Positions 28,034 to 38,259 of a stretch of 64,000 bases of DNA are shown piece by piece. How positions within the stretch are numbered: position 1 is the stretch's first letter; each line of letters begins with the position of its first letter. Both the position numbers and the translations under genes were made by a program. The stretch covers positions 1-64,000 of the forward strand of contig CAIUOU010000159.1 of assembly GCA_903900845.1 (NCBI GenBank), in the 5' to 3' direction. The DNA comes from an uncultured Opitutia bacterium (GTDB lineage: Bacteria; Verrucomicrobiota; Verrucomicrobiia; Opitutales; Opitutaceae). Below the pieces are notes generated by a model. The model had not been told where the DNA came from, searched no databases, and saw nothing but the letters and a program-made list of their open reading frames with translations.

Positions 28034-28950
28034 ACTCCCCGATCCGTTTTCTGGTTTCCGTCGCCGGCGCGGTGTTTGCCGCGGCCGCGGTTTCCGCGCA
28101 GGATTCCGTCGAGCGCTTCGACACCGCGTACAACAGCATCACGCTCCAGCGTTCCGGCGACATCGTGGAACTGCGGGCGCGGTACCGTGGCAACGACACG
28201 CTGGAATCGGCCGTCGACCTTTCCGACCCGCTCAAGCTGGTCGTGGCCTACACCCGGTCGCTCTACGGCGCGCTGTTCATCGAGCCCAACCCCAGGCGCG
28301 TCCTCATGGTCGGGCTCGGCGGCGCCGGATTTCACCGGCTTTTCGCGGCGGCTTATCCCGACACCCTTCTGCACACGGTCGAACTCGACCCGATGGTCAA
28401 CGAGCTCAGCCGCTCGCGGATGAAGTTCGCGCCCACCGCCAACACACCGGTCACCATCATGGATGGCCGCATGTTCATCAAACGCGACCGCGAGCGCTGG
28501 GACTGGATTGTCCTGGACGCCTTCCGCGGCGACTCCGTGCCTCCGCACCTGAAGACCGAGGAATTCTACCGCGAGTGCGCCGCGCGCCTCACCGACCGCG
28601 GCGTGTTTGTCAGCAACCTGCACGCGACGACCGAGCTCTACTACTCCGACCTCCGCACGATGCAGGCGGTCTTCCCGCAGGTCGTGCTGCTGGGCGTGGA
28701 CGGCCGCGGCAACGTGATCGCGCTCGCCGTGAAGTACTCGTCGCCGTCGATCACCGATCCCTCGAAGTGGCCGGATCCGGCTTCCCTGCAAAAGCCCGTG
28801 TTCAAAGGCCGGCTGGACCTTGCGCAGATCAAGGGAGAGGTGATGCCGTTCCCGACCGCCCGCGTGAAGCGGGCGCGGGTGCTCACCGACGATTTCGCCC
28901 CCGTCGAGTTCCTGACAACGGTTAAGGACAACAACACCCGCAACGAGTGA
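28030..28950 (+). CDS. Exported spermidine-synthase-like (aminopropyltransferase-fold) protein
   Basis: The 306-residue protein resembles the soluble half of fused spermidine-synthase proteins. It has the nucleotide-fold glycine loop VLMVGLGGAGFHRLF (about 94-108), the acidic strand end TVELDPMVNELSR, and WIVLDAFRGDSVPPHLKTEEFY at the position of the catalytic Asp loop. What is odd is a clean signal peptide at the N-terminus (about 1-25, VAGAVFAAAAVSAQDS), which predicts location outside the cytoplasm. The glycine loop differs from the GGGDG of true synthases, so it may not make spermidine. It is coupled to the membrane gene before it. Confidence 0.75.
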   Translation: MNSPIRFLVSVAGAVFAAAAVSAQDSVERFDTAYNSITLQRSGDIVELRARYRGNDTLESAVDLSDPLKLVVAYTRSLYGALFIEPNPRRVLMVGLGGAGFHRLFAAAYPDTLLHTVELDPMVNELSRSRMKFAPTANTPVTIMDGRMFIKRDRERWDWIVLDAFRGDSVPPHLKTEEFYRECAARLTDRGVFVSNLHATTELYYSDLRTMQAVFPQVVLLGVDGRGNVIALAVKYSSPSITDPSKWPDPASLQKPVFKGRLDLAQIKGEVMPFPTARVKRARVLTDDFAPVEFLTTVKDNNTRNE

Positions 28951-29037
28951 ACCAGCGGATTGCCCCCGGGGGCGATCCGGGGGAAGTCCGGCTTGCCCCG
29001 ACCCGGGGGATTCGCCGCGATGGGGGAAATTTCCCGC

Positions 29038-30558
<1,521 letters not shown>

Positions 30559-30585
30559 CCGCGGCGGACCGGCGGGAGCGCCGGC

Positions 30586-32280
30586 TCAGACCCGGAAGAT
30601 CGCGCCGAGCTTCTTGCCGAGCAGGATGCTGAGACCGGCGATGGTGACGCCGAGGAAGGCCATGGCCCAGACGCCGAGCGCGCTGGCGATGAACTTGCCG
30701 TCACCGAGGAGCTGGAAGAGCTCGAGGATGGCCTTGGTGATCGGGTAGTAGGCCTGTTTCTGCGCGAGGATGAGCGAGTCGCTGACCTCGAGCATCGCGA
30801 ACGCGAAAGCCAGCAGGCCGCCGGCGATGAGATTGGCGGTGATGAGGGGCAGCGTGATGCGGAAAAGCACCTTCAACGGCGGCGCGCCGAGGTTCTGCCC
30901 GGCCTCCTCCAGCGTCTCGCTGGTTTGCTGGAAACCCGCCGCGGCCGAGCGCACGACGTAGGGCAGGCGGCGCACCGAGTAGGCGATAATCAGCAGCACC
31001 GTGGGGTCGCGCGTGGGGTTGAGGAAGCCGAACAGGCGGCCGTCCTGCGCCATCGCCAGATAACCGAAGGCGAGGACCAGGCCCGGCACGGCGAGCGGCA
31101 TCATCGCGAGGAAGTCGAGGATCTGGCGGCCGCGGACGCGGCTGCGCACGACCACGTAGGCGATCGCCACGCCAAGCACGAGGTCGACGATGGTGGAAAT
31201 GCTCGCGAAGCGGAGGCTGTTGGCGATGGCCGGCACCGTGAGGTTGTGGCCGAGCGCCAGTTCGAAGTTCTCCAGCGTGTAGCGCTCCGGCAGCACCGAG
31301 CCGTACCAGTCCTGCGAGAACGCCACCAGGATCACGCCGAGGTGGGGCAGCACCGCGAGGAACGTCACGCCGCCGAACAGCGCCGTGCACAGCCACGCGC
31401 GCCCCGCCGGTAGCGCGCGAGCCCCGCCGGCCGAGGTGGCCTTGGCCATCATCGCGTGGTGCGAACGGCCGAAGAGCGTCTTGCTCAGCGCGTACAGCGC
31501 GACCGAACACGTGAGGAGCACGGCCACCAGCGCGTAGGGCAGGGGATTCGCGCCGATATCCTTCAAACCGTAGTAGATCTGGACGCTCGTCACGCGGTCG
31601 TAGTCAAAGACCAGCGGGGTGCCGAGTTCCGTGAAGGTCCAGATGAAGACGATCGTGCCACCGGCGAACAGGCCGGGGCGGATGAGGGGCAGCGTCACGC
31701 GGAAGAACCGGCGCAGGCCCGTGCAGCCGAGGTTCTGCGCCGCCTCCTCGAGCGCCGGGTCGATGTTGGCCAGCGCCGCGACCGCGTTCAGGTAGATGAT
31801 CGGGTAGAGGGAGAACGCCTCCACCACCGCGATACCCCAGAACTGGCTTCGCGCCAGCCAGTCGATCGTCTCGCCGGCGCCCAGCAACCCGGCGTGGTGC
31901 AGCAGCGCGTTCAGCGCGCCGTACTGCCCGAAGATCTGCTTGATGCCGATCGCGCCCACGAAGGGCGGCAGAATCATGGGGATGAGGATCACCGACCCCA
32001 GCAGCGCCTTGCCGGGGAAGAGATAACGGTCGCTCACCACCGCGAGCGGCAGCGCGATCAGCAGCGCGAGGCTCGTCGCCGCCGTCGCCAGCAGGAACGA
32101 GTTGAGCAACCCGCCCAGGTAGAGCGGATCGCGCAGCAGCGCGCCGAGGTACGCGAGCGTCAGTTGCCCGTCGTCGTTCACAAACCCGCCGCGCAGGATC
32201 TGCAGCACCGGCCAGACGAAGAACGCGGCGAAGAACAGCGCCGTGACGGCGAAGACGGTGCGCGCGAGGGTCTGCGACAT
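30586..32280 (-). CDS. Fused two-domain ABC permease, ferric-iron (FbpB/SfuB) type
   Basis: The 564-residue protein joins two copies of the binding-protein-dependent permease domain, each of about six membrane helices. Each has an EAA loop: EEAAQNLGCTGLRRFFRVTLP in the first and EEAGQNLGAPPLKVLFRITLP in the second. This fused layout is typical of Fe(III) permeases such as FbpB/SfuB, but also of some other importers. No ATPase or binding-protein gene lies nearby, so it must work with subunits coded elsewhere. The ATG at 32280 was chosen over a GTG-type start 36 bases upstream. Confidence 0.85.
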   Translation of the reverse strand: MSQTLARTVFAVTALFFAAFFVWPVLQILRGGFVNDDGQLTLAYLGALLRDPLYLGGLLNSFLLATAATSLALLIALPLAVVSDRYLFPGKALLGSVILIPMILPPFVGAIGIKQIFGQYGALNALLHHAGLLGAGETIDWLARSQFWGIAVVEAFSLYPIIYLNAVAALANIDPALEEAAQNLGCTGLRRFFRVTLPLIRPGLFAGGTIVFIWTFTELGTPLVFDYDRVTSVQIYYGLKDIGANPLPYALVAVLLTCSVALYALSKTLFGRSHHAMMAKATSAGGARALPAGRAWLCTALFGGVTFLAVLPHLGVILVAFSQDWYGSVLPERYTLENFELALGHNLTVPAIANSLRFASISTIVDLVLGVAIAYVVVRSRVRGRQILDFLAMMPLAVPGLVLAFGYLAMAQDGRLFGFLNPTRDPTVLLIIAYSVRRLPYVVRSAAAGFQQTSETLEEAGQNLGAPPLKVLFRITLPLITANLIAGGLLAFAFAMLEVSDSLILAQKQAYYPITKAILELFQLLGDGKFIASALGVWAMAFLGVTIAGLSILLGKKLGAIFRV

Positions 32281-32390
32281 GGCGCGAGTGTGCGAAGGCC
32301 CGCTTCGCGCCCGCAAGCGGGTTCTGGCCCGCTTCGCGCGCCGCCGACTTTCGGCTCGCGGCGCACGGGGCCGCCGCAGAAAACGGGCCC

Positions 32391-33161
32391 GTGATCCCGC
32401 GGTTTCCCCGTATCTTCATCCTCGTCGCCTGCGGCGCGCTCGCGGGGGCTTTGCGCGCGCAATTCGCCGAGACGCCCATCACGGTCGAACCGGGGCGGTT
32501 CCTCGCCGAGATCGACGGCATTCGTTTCGCGGTCGACCAACCGGACAACGGCCCCAAGGTCACCGCCCTGGCGGTCGCCTCCACGCTCCTCACCGCCGGA
32601 CTCACCCCGCGCGTCGACATCCAGGTGGGGGCGGATTTCTACGTGCGCCGTACCATCGAGCTGAAAGGGTTCAGCGACGCCCGGTCGGGGGTGGGCGACG
32701 TCTTTTTTCGCACCAAGTGGAACTTCTGGCGCGACGCCTCCACGGGCGGGGCGGCGGCCGTGATCCCCTATGTCATCGTGCCCACCGCGAACTCGCTGGT
32801 GGGCGGCAAGGCGTTGCGCGGGGGCGTGATCGTGCCTTGGGAAATCAAGCCTTCCGAGAGCTTCACTGCCGGCGCGAATTTCGCCTGGGATCTGGTACGC
32901 AATGACGCCGACGACGGTTACGATTCCCACTTCGTCCTGAACTCGATCGCGCACCAGCAGATTACCCGGTCCTTCTCCCTTTACGCCGAGGCGTCCTTAT
33001 CCGCCACTTCCGCGGGTCTTTCGTTGTGGGAGGGCCGAGCCGGCGCGGGTGCGCTCCTGCGGATCACCCGGCACCTCCAGCTCGATTACGAAATCGTGCG
33101 CGGACTCAACCGCCGCGCGACCGACTGGGAGCACGTGTTCCGCGTGAACTGGGGCTGGTGA
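32391..33161 (+). CDS. Predicted outer-membrane beta-barrel protein (possible MetA-pathway phenol degradation-type)
   Basis: The 256-residue protein starts at a GTG, with a signal peptide (about 1-23, FILVACGALAGALRAQF). The mature part alternates polar and hydrophobic residues like a barrel, with strands such as VDIQVGADFYVRRTIELKG and GDVFFRTKWNFW. It ends in HVFRVNWGW, a terminal aromatic as in Bam substrates. It resembles the Phenol_MetA_deg transporter-like family in outline, but this is a weak match by eye. It diverges from the permease gene; any functional tie is unproven. Confidence 0.6.
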   Translation: MIPRFPRIFILVACGALAGALRAQFAETPITVEPGRFLAEIDGIRFAVDQPDNGPKVTALAVASTLLTAGLTPRVDIQVGADFYVRRTIELKGFSDARSGVGDVFFRTKWNFWRDASTGGAAAVIPYVIVPTANSLVGGKALRGGVIVPWEIKPSESFTAGANFAWDLVRNDADDGYDSHFVLNSIAHQQITRSFSLYAEASLSATSAGLSLWEGRAGAGALLRITRHLQLDYEIVRGLNRRATDWEHVFRVNWGW

Positions 33162-33177
33162 AAGGGCGCCGGCGGGC

Positions 33178-33840
33178 TCAGCCCCGCGGTTCGACGAGGA
33201 TCTTCCCGGCCGCGGCGACGCCGAGCGCGACCGTGCCGCCGTCGGGGCGGTCGAGGGCGACGAGCCCGGAGACGAGGTTGCGCTCGGTGACGCTCAGTTC
33301 GGCGCCGGGGCGCAACCCGCTGCCCTCCGCGAAGCGCAGGAACTCCTCCGACTGTTCGGTCACGCGCACGATGCGCAGGCGCCGGCCGGTGGCGCACGTG
33401 GCGAGTGTGGCGTAAACCTGGGAATCGATCTTGCCGGCGCGGCTGGGAATGGGGTCCCCGTGCGGATCCTGGCGCGGATGCCCGAGCAGGGCGTCGAGCC
33501 GGTCCAGCACCTCGTCGGAGACGGCGTGCTCCAACTGCTCGGCCTCGGCGTGGACCTTCGACCAGTCCATCTTCAGCGTCTCGACGAGGAAGGTTTCCAC
33601 CAACCGGTGCTTGCGCAGCACGTTGAGGGCGATGCGGCGCCCGCGGGTCGTGAGGCGCACGCCGAGTCGCGGCTGGTGCTCGAGCAGGCCATCGTCGGCC
33701 AGCGCCTTGACCATCGCGGTGGCAGTGCCCGGCACCACGGCCAGGGCGGCGGCCAGCGACCCCATCGGCACGAGTTCCTCCGCGCCGTCCGAAAGGAGCA
33801 GCACGTGCTTGAGGTAGTTCTCGACGGCCACCGTCGCCAT
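33178..33840 (-). CDS. DtxR/MntR-family metal-dependent repressor
   Basis: The 220-residue protein has the winged helix DNA-binding domain (about 1-65, GSLAAALAVVPGTATAMVKALADDGLLEHQ). The metal-binding and dimerisation domain follows (HRLVETFLVETLKMDWSKVHAEAEQLEHAVSDE split over about 78-110, with LLGHPRQDPHGDPIPS). A C-terminal FeoA/SH3-like domain ends it (about 145-220). It diverges from the feo genes with a perfect palindrome in between. Fe(II) or Mn(II) control of both directions is inferred from the family; which metal cannot be told. Confidence 0.88.
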   Translation of the reverse strand: MATVAVENYLKHVLLLSDGAEELVPMGSLAAALAVVPGTATAMVKALADDGLLEHQPRLGVRLTTRGRRIALNVLRKHRLVETFLVETLKMDWSKVHAEAEQLEHAVSDEVLDRLDALLGHPRQDPHGDPIPSRAGKIDSQVYATLATCATGRRLRIVRVTEQSEEFLRFAEGSGLRPGAELSVTERNLVSGLVALDRPDGGTVALGVAAAGKILVEPRG

Positions 33841-33884
33841 GCGAGCAGGCCTACGGTTCCCCTCGGCTGAGGCAACAAAAGAGT

Positions 33885-33904
33885 TATTTTGACTAATCAA
33901 AATA
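33885..33904. promoter_or_regulatory. Perfect palindrome, probable DtxR-type operator of the feo locus
   Basis: TATTTTGA (33885-33892) and TCAAAATA (33897-33904) are perfect inverted arms around CTAA. It is AT-rich in a GC-rich setting, 44 bases from the repressor start and 19 bases from the start of the DtxR-FeoA fusion. An operator for the divergent repressor is the simplest reading. Its closeness to the feo start places it in the promoter or leader. Confidence 0.75.
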
Positions 33905-33923
33905 GTTGGGGTTTCGTCGGCCG

Positions 33924-34946
33924 ATGGAATATCTCGCGCTCCTGGCTGGCGCCGCCGCCGGTTCCGCCCTGCTCGGGTGGCCGCGGCACGGCCTGCTGGC
34001 CCGTTGGCGCGCGGCGCGGGACGCATCGGAGCGCGTTCGCCGCGAGGATGCCCTGAAGCACCTGCTGAAGTGCGACGCCAATCGCGCGCCCGCCACGGCG
34101 CTCAGTCTCGGCGGCGCCCTCGGCCTGCGCGAGGCGGAGGCGGCTGCGCTCCTGCGCGATCTCGAGGCCCGCGGGCTGGTTTCGTTCGCCGAGGGCCGGC
34201 TGGCGCTGCAGCCCGACGGGCGTGAGATCGCCCTGCACGTGGTCCGCGCGCACCGGTTATGGGAGCGTCACCTCGCCGAGGAGACCGGAATCTCCGAGGC
34301 GCGTTGGCACCGGCTGGCCGAGCGGCAGGAGCACCGGCTTACCCCGGCCGAGGCCGACGCCCTCGCCGCGCGCCTGGGGCACCCCCTGAGCGATCCGCAC
34401 GGCGATGCCATTCCGTCGCCCGGCGGGGAACTGTCCGCGGACGACGGCCAGCCGCTCAACGCCATCGGCACCGGCCAGCCTTTCATGCTCGTCCACATCG
34501 AGGATGAGCCGGAGGACGTCTACGCGGATATTCTCCGGCTGGGCCTGCGGCCGGGAATGCGCGGCTATGTGATGGGACGCTCCTCCGCGGTGCTGCGCCT
34601 CTGGATCGAAGGGAGGGAGGTCGAACTTCGCCCCAGCATGGCGCAACAATTGTCGGCGCGGGAGTTGGACGCGGTCTCGCGGGCGGACCTGCGCGGGGAG
34701 CGGACGCTGGCCGAGCTTTTCCCTGGCGCCCGTGGCGGCGTCATCGGCCTGAGCGCCTCGTGCCGTGGTGCGGAGCGGCGCCGGCTGCTTGATCTGGGCT
34801 TTGTTCCGGGGTCCGTGGTCGAGGCGCGGTTCGCGAGTCCTGCCGGCGACCCGACGGCTTACGAAGTTAGGGGTGCGCTCGTCGCCTTGCGGCGCGACCA
34901 GGCGCGGTATGTTCGTATCGCGCCCGAGGGGGAAGTCGCCGCATGA
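33924..34946 (+). CDS. Membrane-anchored DtxR-like protein fused to FeoA
   Basis: The 340-residue protein has three parts. An N-terminal membrane helix (about 3-20) is followed by a winged helix and DtxR-type metal domain (about 45-170; [22 protein letters not shown] and [15 protein letters not shown]). A C-terminal FeoA domain (about 270-340; [35 protein letters not shown] in pieces) ends it. FeoA aids FeoB in Fe(II) uptake. The fusion suggests an iron-sensing regulator tied to the transporter. It overlaps the FeoB GTPase gene by four bases. An earlier TTG at 33906 is possible. Confidence 0.8.
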   Translation: MEYLALLAGAAAGSALLGWPRHGLLARWRAARDASERVRREDALKHLLKCDANRAPATALSLGGALGLREAEAAALLRDLEARGLVSFAEGRLALQPDGREIALHVVRAHRLWERHLAEETGISEARWHRLAERQEHRLTPAEADALAARLGHPLSDPHGDAIPSPGGELSADDGQPLNAIGTGQPFMLVHIEDEPEDVYADILRLGLRPGMRGYVMGRSSAVLRLWIEGREVELRPSMAQQLSARELDAVSRADLRGERTLAELFPGARGGVIGLSASCRGAERRRLLDLGFVPGSVVEARFASPAGDPTAYEVRGALVALRRDQARYVRIAPEGEVAA

Positions 34947-35791
34947 GCGCCGATCCCGCCAACACGGCGGCGCCGTCCGAAGCCTGCGCTGCGTGCGACG
35001 TCTACCGCGCCGCGCAATTGCGGAAGCTCGGGCTGGCCGAGGGTGAGTTCGACTTTGTCGTGGCGCTCGCTGGCAACCCCAACACCGGCAAGAGCACGGT
35101 CTTCAACGCCCTCACCGGCTTGCGCCAGCACACCGGAAACTGGCCTGGCAAGACCGTGGCGCGGGCGGAGGGCGGCTTCAGTTACCGCGACCGGCGCTAC
35201 AAGCTCGTCGACCTGCCCGGCACCTACTCGTTGCTCTCCACGAGCGTCGACGAGGAGATTGCGCGCGACTTCCTGTTGTTCGGACGGCCGGATGTGACCG
35301 TGGTGGTCGCCGACGCGACGCGCCTCGAACGCAACCTGAACCTGGTGCTCCAGGTGCTGGAGATCACCGGGCGGGCCGTGCTTTGCCTCAACCTCATGGA
35401 CGAGGCGGAGCGGCATGGCGTGAAGGTTGACGATCGTCAGCTGGCGCGCGACCTCGGCGTCCCCGTGGTGCCTGCGTCGGCCCGCTTCGGCCGCGGGTTG
35501 CCCGAATTACTCGCCGCGATCGGGCAGGTGGCGCTGGCGCCGGTTTCCGGCCGGGTGCATCGGCTCAGCGAAGAGCCGCCGGCCATCCGCGCCGCCCTCG
35601 GCGATCTCACCGCGCGTCTCCGGACCGCGTATCCCGACCTGCCGAACGCGCGCTGGATCGCGATGCGGTTGCTCGGGGGCGACGACCGCGTCGCCTCGGC
35701 GTTGCGCCGGGGTGAATTGTCGGGGTTGGCGGACCGCGCCCGGGGCGCCCGCGAGGGTCTTTTCAACGAGGCGAAGGAGGCGGTCCGATGA
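34943..35791 (+). CDS. feoB: FeoB GTPase subunit (split FeoB, N-terminal part)
   Basis: The soluble part of the Fe(II) transporter as its own 282-residue protein. The G motifs are present: G1 GNPNTGKS (44-51), G3 DLPG (90-93) and G4 NLMD (150-153). The FeoB stretch [11 protein letters not shown] is at 62-72. A helical GDI region follows (about 200-280). An N-terminal C15-x2-C18 pair precedes the G domain. The reading frame ends where FeoB normally continues into the membrane domain, which is coded by the next gene (ATGA overlap). Both ends overlap neighbours, so the three feo genes are one unit. Confidence 0.88.
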   Translation: MSADPANTAAPSEACAACDVYRAAQLRKLGLAEGEFDFVVALAGNPNTGKSTVFNALTGLRQHTGNWPGKTVARAEGGFSYRDRRYKLVDLPGTYSLLSTSVDEEIARDFLLFGRPDVTVVVADATRLERNLNLVLQVLEITGRAVLCLNLMDEAERHGVKVDDRQLARDLGVPVVPASARFGRGLPELLAAIGQVALAPVSGRVHRLSEEPPAIRAALGDLTARLRTAYPDLPNARWIAMRLLGGDDRVASALRRGELSGLADRARGAREGLFNEAKEAVR

Positions 35792-37242
35792 GCGTCCCGC
35801 CGGAAGCCGGTGCCGCCGGCGCTCCCGCCGGGTCGGGAGAGGAGATTTTCCAGGTCTCGCGACGCCTGCGGACGGGCATCGAGGGAGATGTGCACGAGCA
35901 CTTGGTCGAGGCCCTTTACGCCGACGCCGGCCGGATAGCCGCGCGCGCGGTCTCCCGACCGGGCCGCGAGCGGCGGGCGACGTTCGACGCCACGCTGGAC
36001 CGCATCGTCACGAGCCGCTTGTGGGGTTTTCCGGTGATGCTCGGGTTGTTCGCGCTGATGTTCTGGCTTACGATCAGCGGTGCCAACGTGCCCTCCGCGC
36101 TGCTGGCTGACCTGCTCGTGGGCAAAGGGTATCCCTGGCTGCAGGAACTCGCCCTGGCCGCGGGTCTGCCGGCGTGGCTGCGCGGGCTCACCATCGACGG
36201 GATGTACCTCGCCACCGCCTGGGTCGTGAGCGTGATGCTGCCTCCGATGGCGATCTTCTTCCCGCTGTTCACGCTGCTGGAGGACTTCGGTTACCTGCCG
36301 CGCGTCGCGTTCAACCTCGACCGGTTGTTCCAGCGCGCGGGTGCGCACGGCCGGCAGGCGATGAGCACGATGATGGGGTTCGGCTGCAACGCCGCCGGAG
36401 TCGTTGCCACCCGCATCATCGACAGCCCGCGCGAGCGTCTGATCGCGATCCTCACCAACAACTTCGCGCTCTGCAACGGCCGCTGGCCCACGCAGATCCT
36501 CGTCGCGACGATCTTCATCGGGGGTCTGGTGCCCGCGCATCTGGCGGGCCTGGTCTCGGCCGCGGCGGTGACGGGTGTGGCGATGCTCGGGGTCGGTTTC
36601 ACCTTCGCGACCGCGTGGCTGCTCTCGCGCACGATCCTCAAGGGCGAGGTATCCACTTTCAGCCTGGAACTTCCGCCGTACCGTCCGCCCCGTTTCTGGC
36701 GCACCCTCTACACCTCGCTCATCGACCGCACGCTGTTCGTGCTGTGGCGAGCGGTGTTGTTCGCCCTGCCGTCCGGCGCGGTGATCTGGTTGAGCACCAA
36801 CGTGGAAATCGGCGGGCGCAGCCTCGCGGAGCAGGCGATCACCGGGCTGGATCCGCTCGGGCTGGCGCTCGGTTTGAACGGCGTGATCCTGCTCGCCTAC
36901 GTCATCGCGATCCCCGCCAACGAGATCATCATCCCGACGGTGCTGATGCTGACGGTGCTTTCCGCGAAGATGACCGGCGTCGGCGGCGAGGCCGGCGTGA
37001 TCTTCGAGCTCGACTCGCCGGAGGAGATCAAGCGCGTGCTCACGGCCGGTGGCTGGACGGTCCTCACCGGGGTGAATCTCATGCTCTTCAGTCTCCTGCA
37101 CAATCCGTGCAGCACCACGATCTACACGATCTACAAGGAGACGCGGAGCGCCCGCTGGGCCGCGCTCGCCACCCTGTTACCCTTGTTCATCGGCTTCGCG
37201 GTCACCGCGCTGGTGGCCTTCCTCTGGCGCGCGCTATCTTGA
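35788..37242 (+). CDS. feoB: FeoB membrane channel subunit (split FeoB, C-terminal part)
   Basis: The 484-residue protein is the ferrous-iron channel half. After a cytoplasmic stretch (1-75) come membrane helices with the two Gate regions: about 185-240 ([53 protein letters not shown]) and about 335-440. The CNAAG and [16 protein letters not shown] blocks are the Cys-bearing motifs thought to line the iron path. It starts inside the stop of the GTPase gene. No frameshift or stop debris is seen at the join, so the split looks stable rather than a mutation. Confidence 0.88.
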   Translation: MSVPPEAGAAGAPAGSGEEIFQVSRRLRTGIEGDVHEHLVEALYADAGRIAARAVSRPGRERRATFDATLDRIVTSRLWGFPVMLGLFALMFWLTISGANVPSALLADLLVGKGYPWLQELALAAGLPAWLRGLTIDGMYLATAWVVSVMLPPMAIFFPLFTLLEDFGYLPRVAFNLDRLFQRAGAHGRQAMSTMMGFGCNAAGVVATRIIDSPRERLIAILTNNFALCNGRWPTQILVATIFIGGLVPAHLAGLVSAAAVTGVAMLGVGFTFATAWLLSRTILKGEVSTFSLELPPYRPPRFWRTLYTSLIDRTLFVLWRAVLFALPSGAVIWLSTNVEIGGRSLAEQAITGLDPLGLALGLNGVILLAYVIAIPANEIIIPTVLMLTVLSAKMTGVGGEAGVIFELDSPEEIKRVLTAGGWTVLTGVNLMLFSLLHNPCSTTIYTIYKETRSARWAALATLLPLFIGFAVTALVAFLWRALS

Positions 37243-37443
37243 ACAAAAATCGTCCGGCGGCACTCCGTGGCGCTGGAAAAAGTCGAGAGCAAGCGCCAGG
37301 GCGGTTGGGAAAAGCGGCTCGATTGAACTTCCAAAAAGAGGCGGCCCGCGGAACGGATGGAATACGCGGGATTCCCCAACACTTACCGCCGTCCGGACCC
37401 TTTTGGCCGCGGATTCCGCACGCGGAAGAAGCATATGTTTCTT

Positions 37444-37474
37444 CTCCGGCCTTCCCGGTCTTCGGTTCAAAACC
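37444..37474 (+). repeat. Direct repeat copy 1 (31 bp)
   Basis: Matches 37689-37719 at 27 of 31 positions. Both begin CTCCGGCCTTCC and end TTCAAAACC. The copies are 245 bases apart in the intergenic region after the feo genes. Confidence 0.7.
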
Positions 37475-37520
37475 TGCCGGGCCGTGATGAAGACCCGTCC
37501 AGCTCCGCGCAGTTTCAACT

Positions 37521-37547
37521 ACGGATGCACACGGATGCACACGGATG
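37521..37547 (+). repeat. 10-bp tandem repeat, 2.7 copies
   Basis: ACGGATGCAC occurs at 37521-37530 and 37531-37540, and ACGGATG begins a third copy at 37541. Confidence 0.8.
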
Positions 37548-37688
37548 GGTTGGGAGCCATGAAGCGCCGCGAAATCGCTCCGCGTGGTGAACCACGAATG
37601 GAATCACGAGTCGTCACGACTGACTCCGCGATATAGCCGCGGCTGCTGCCGCCGATCCAGTCGTTGGTGGATGGCGCAAAATTTCCAT

Positions 37689-37719
37689 CTCCGGCCTTCC
37701 GGGTCTCCACTTCAAAACC
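37689..37719 (+). repeat. Direct repeat copy 2 (31 bp)
   Basis: Second copy of the 31-base repeat described at 37444-37474, lying about 90 bases before the HTH gene. Confidence 0.7.
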
Positions 37720-37807
37720 GGCCTTGTCGTCCCCTTTCTCCGAGCCCTTTGATAACGCCGGGCAAGTTGGACATTGCCAAGGCCGTGGGTGGCGCATGGA
37801 TGGGGGC

Positions 37808-38245
37808 ATGAAGCAAAGACGGCGTGCGCGAGCGGCGGTTGAGCCATGGGGGGCGGAGCGGGGGGCGCTCGAGGCGGCGCGCGACGTGGCTAAAACGCCG
37901 GCCGGCGGATGGCTCCGTGTGGTGCGCGACTGGCGGGGCACCCGGCAGAAGGATCTCGCGGCGCAGCTTGGCACCCAGCGGCAGGCTTGGGCGCAGTTGG
38001 AACTGTCAGAGCAGCGCGACGCCATCTCCCTCTACTCACTGCGCAAGGCGGCGAAGGCGCTCGGTTGCGACGTCGTCTACTATCTCGTGCCGGCGAAAGG
38101 GGAACAGGCGGCGACCGCCGTCGCGCCTGCCGAAGCCTCCGTTCCGGGGTCCGTTGCCACGCCATCCACCACGGTTCCCCCGGTGGCCAAGGAGGCCCCG
38201 TCGGGTAGCTGGTTTGACGGCGAGTTGCGGACCGAACTGCTCTGA
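37808..38245 (+). CDS. HTH protein resembling mobile mystery protein A
   Basis: The 145-residue protein has a Cro/XRE-like helix-turn-helix in the middle (about 35-90): GGWLRVVRDWRGTRQKDLAA, then QLELSEQRDAISLYSLRKAA and LGCDVVYYLVP. This wording is that of mobile mystery protein A, a mobile-element-associated regulator that normally precedes a Fic-domain partner, protein B. No partner gene follows: rhaA lies next on the opposite strand. The C-terminal third is low complexity. The ATG at 37808 was chosen for its GGGGG leader; an ATG at 37796 is 4 codons earlier. The upstream region has repeats. Confidence 0.7.
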   Translation: MKQRRRARAAVEPWGAERGALEAARDVAKTPAGGWLRVVRDWRGTRQKDLAAQLGTQRQAWAQLELSEQRDAISLYSLRKAAKALGCDVVYYLVPAKGEQAATAVAPAEASVPGSVATPSTTVPPVAKEAPSGSWFDGELRTELL

Positions 38246-38259
38246 CCCCGTGCGCAGCG

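Larger units (their letters stand above)
37243..37807. other. Intergenic region with short repeats and no gene
   Basis: These 565 bases contain no supported coding sequence. They hold a pair of 31-base imperfect direct repeats, a 10-base tandem repeat and a GAAGAA/TTCTTC hairpin around 37428-37450. The part near 37520-37640 is less GC-rich than its surroundings. It may be a remnant of dispersed intergenic repeats or of past insertion. Confidence 0.6.

Noticed and set aside
35437-37101. Minus-strand open frame of 554 codons in the feo region
   Set aside because: It is antisense to the two FeoB genes, which have complete motifs; the frame is low complexity and charged.
37521-37547. CRISPR array
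   Set aside because: The 10-base repeats are in direct contact with no spacers, and no cas genes are present.
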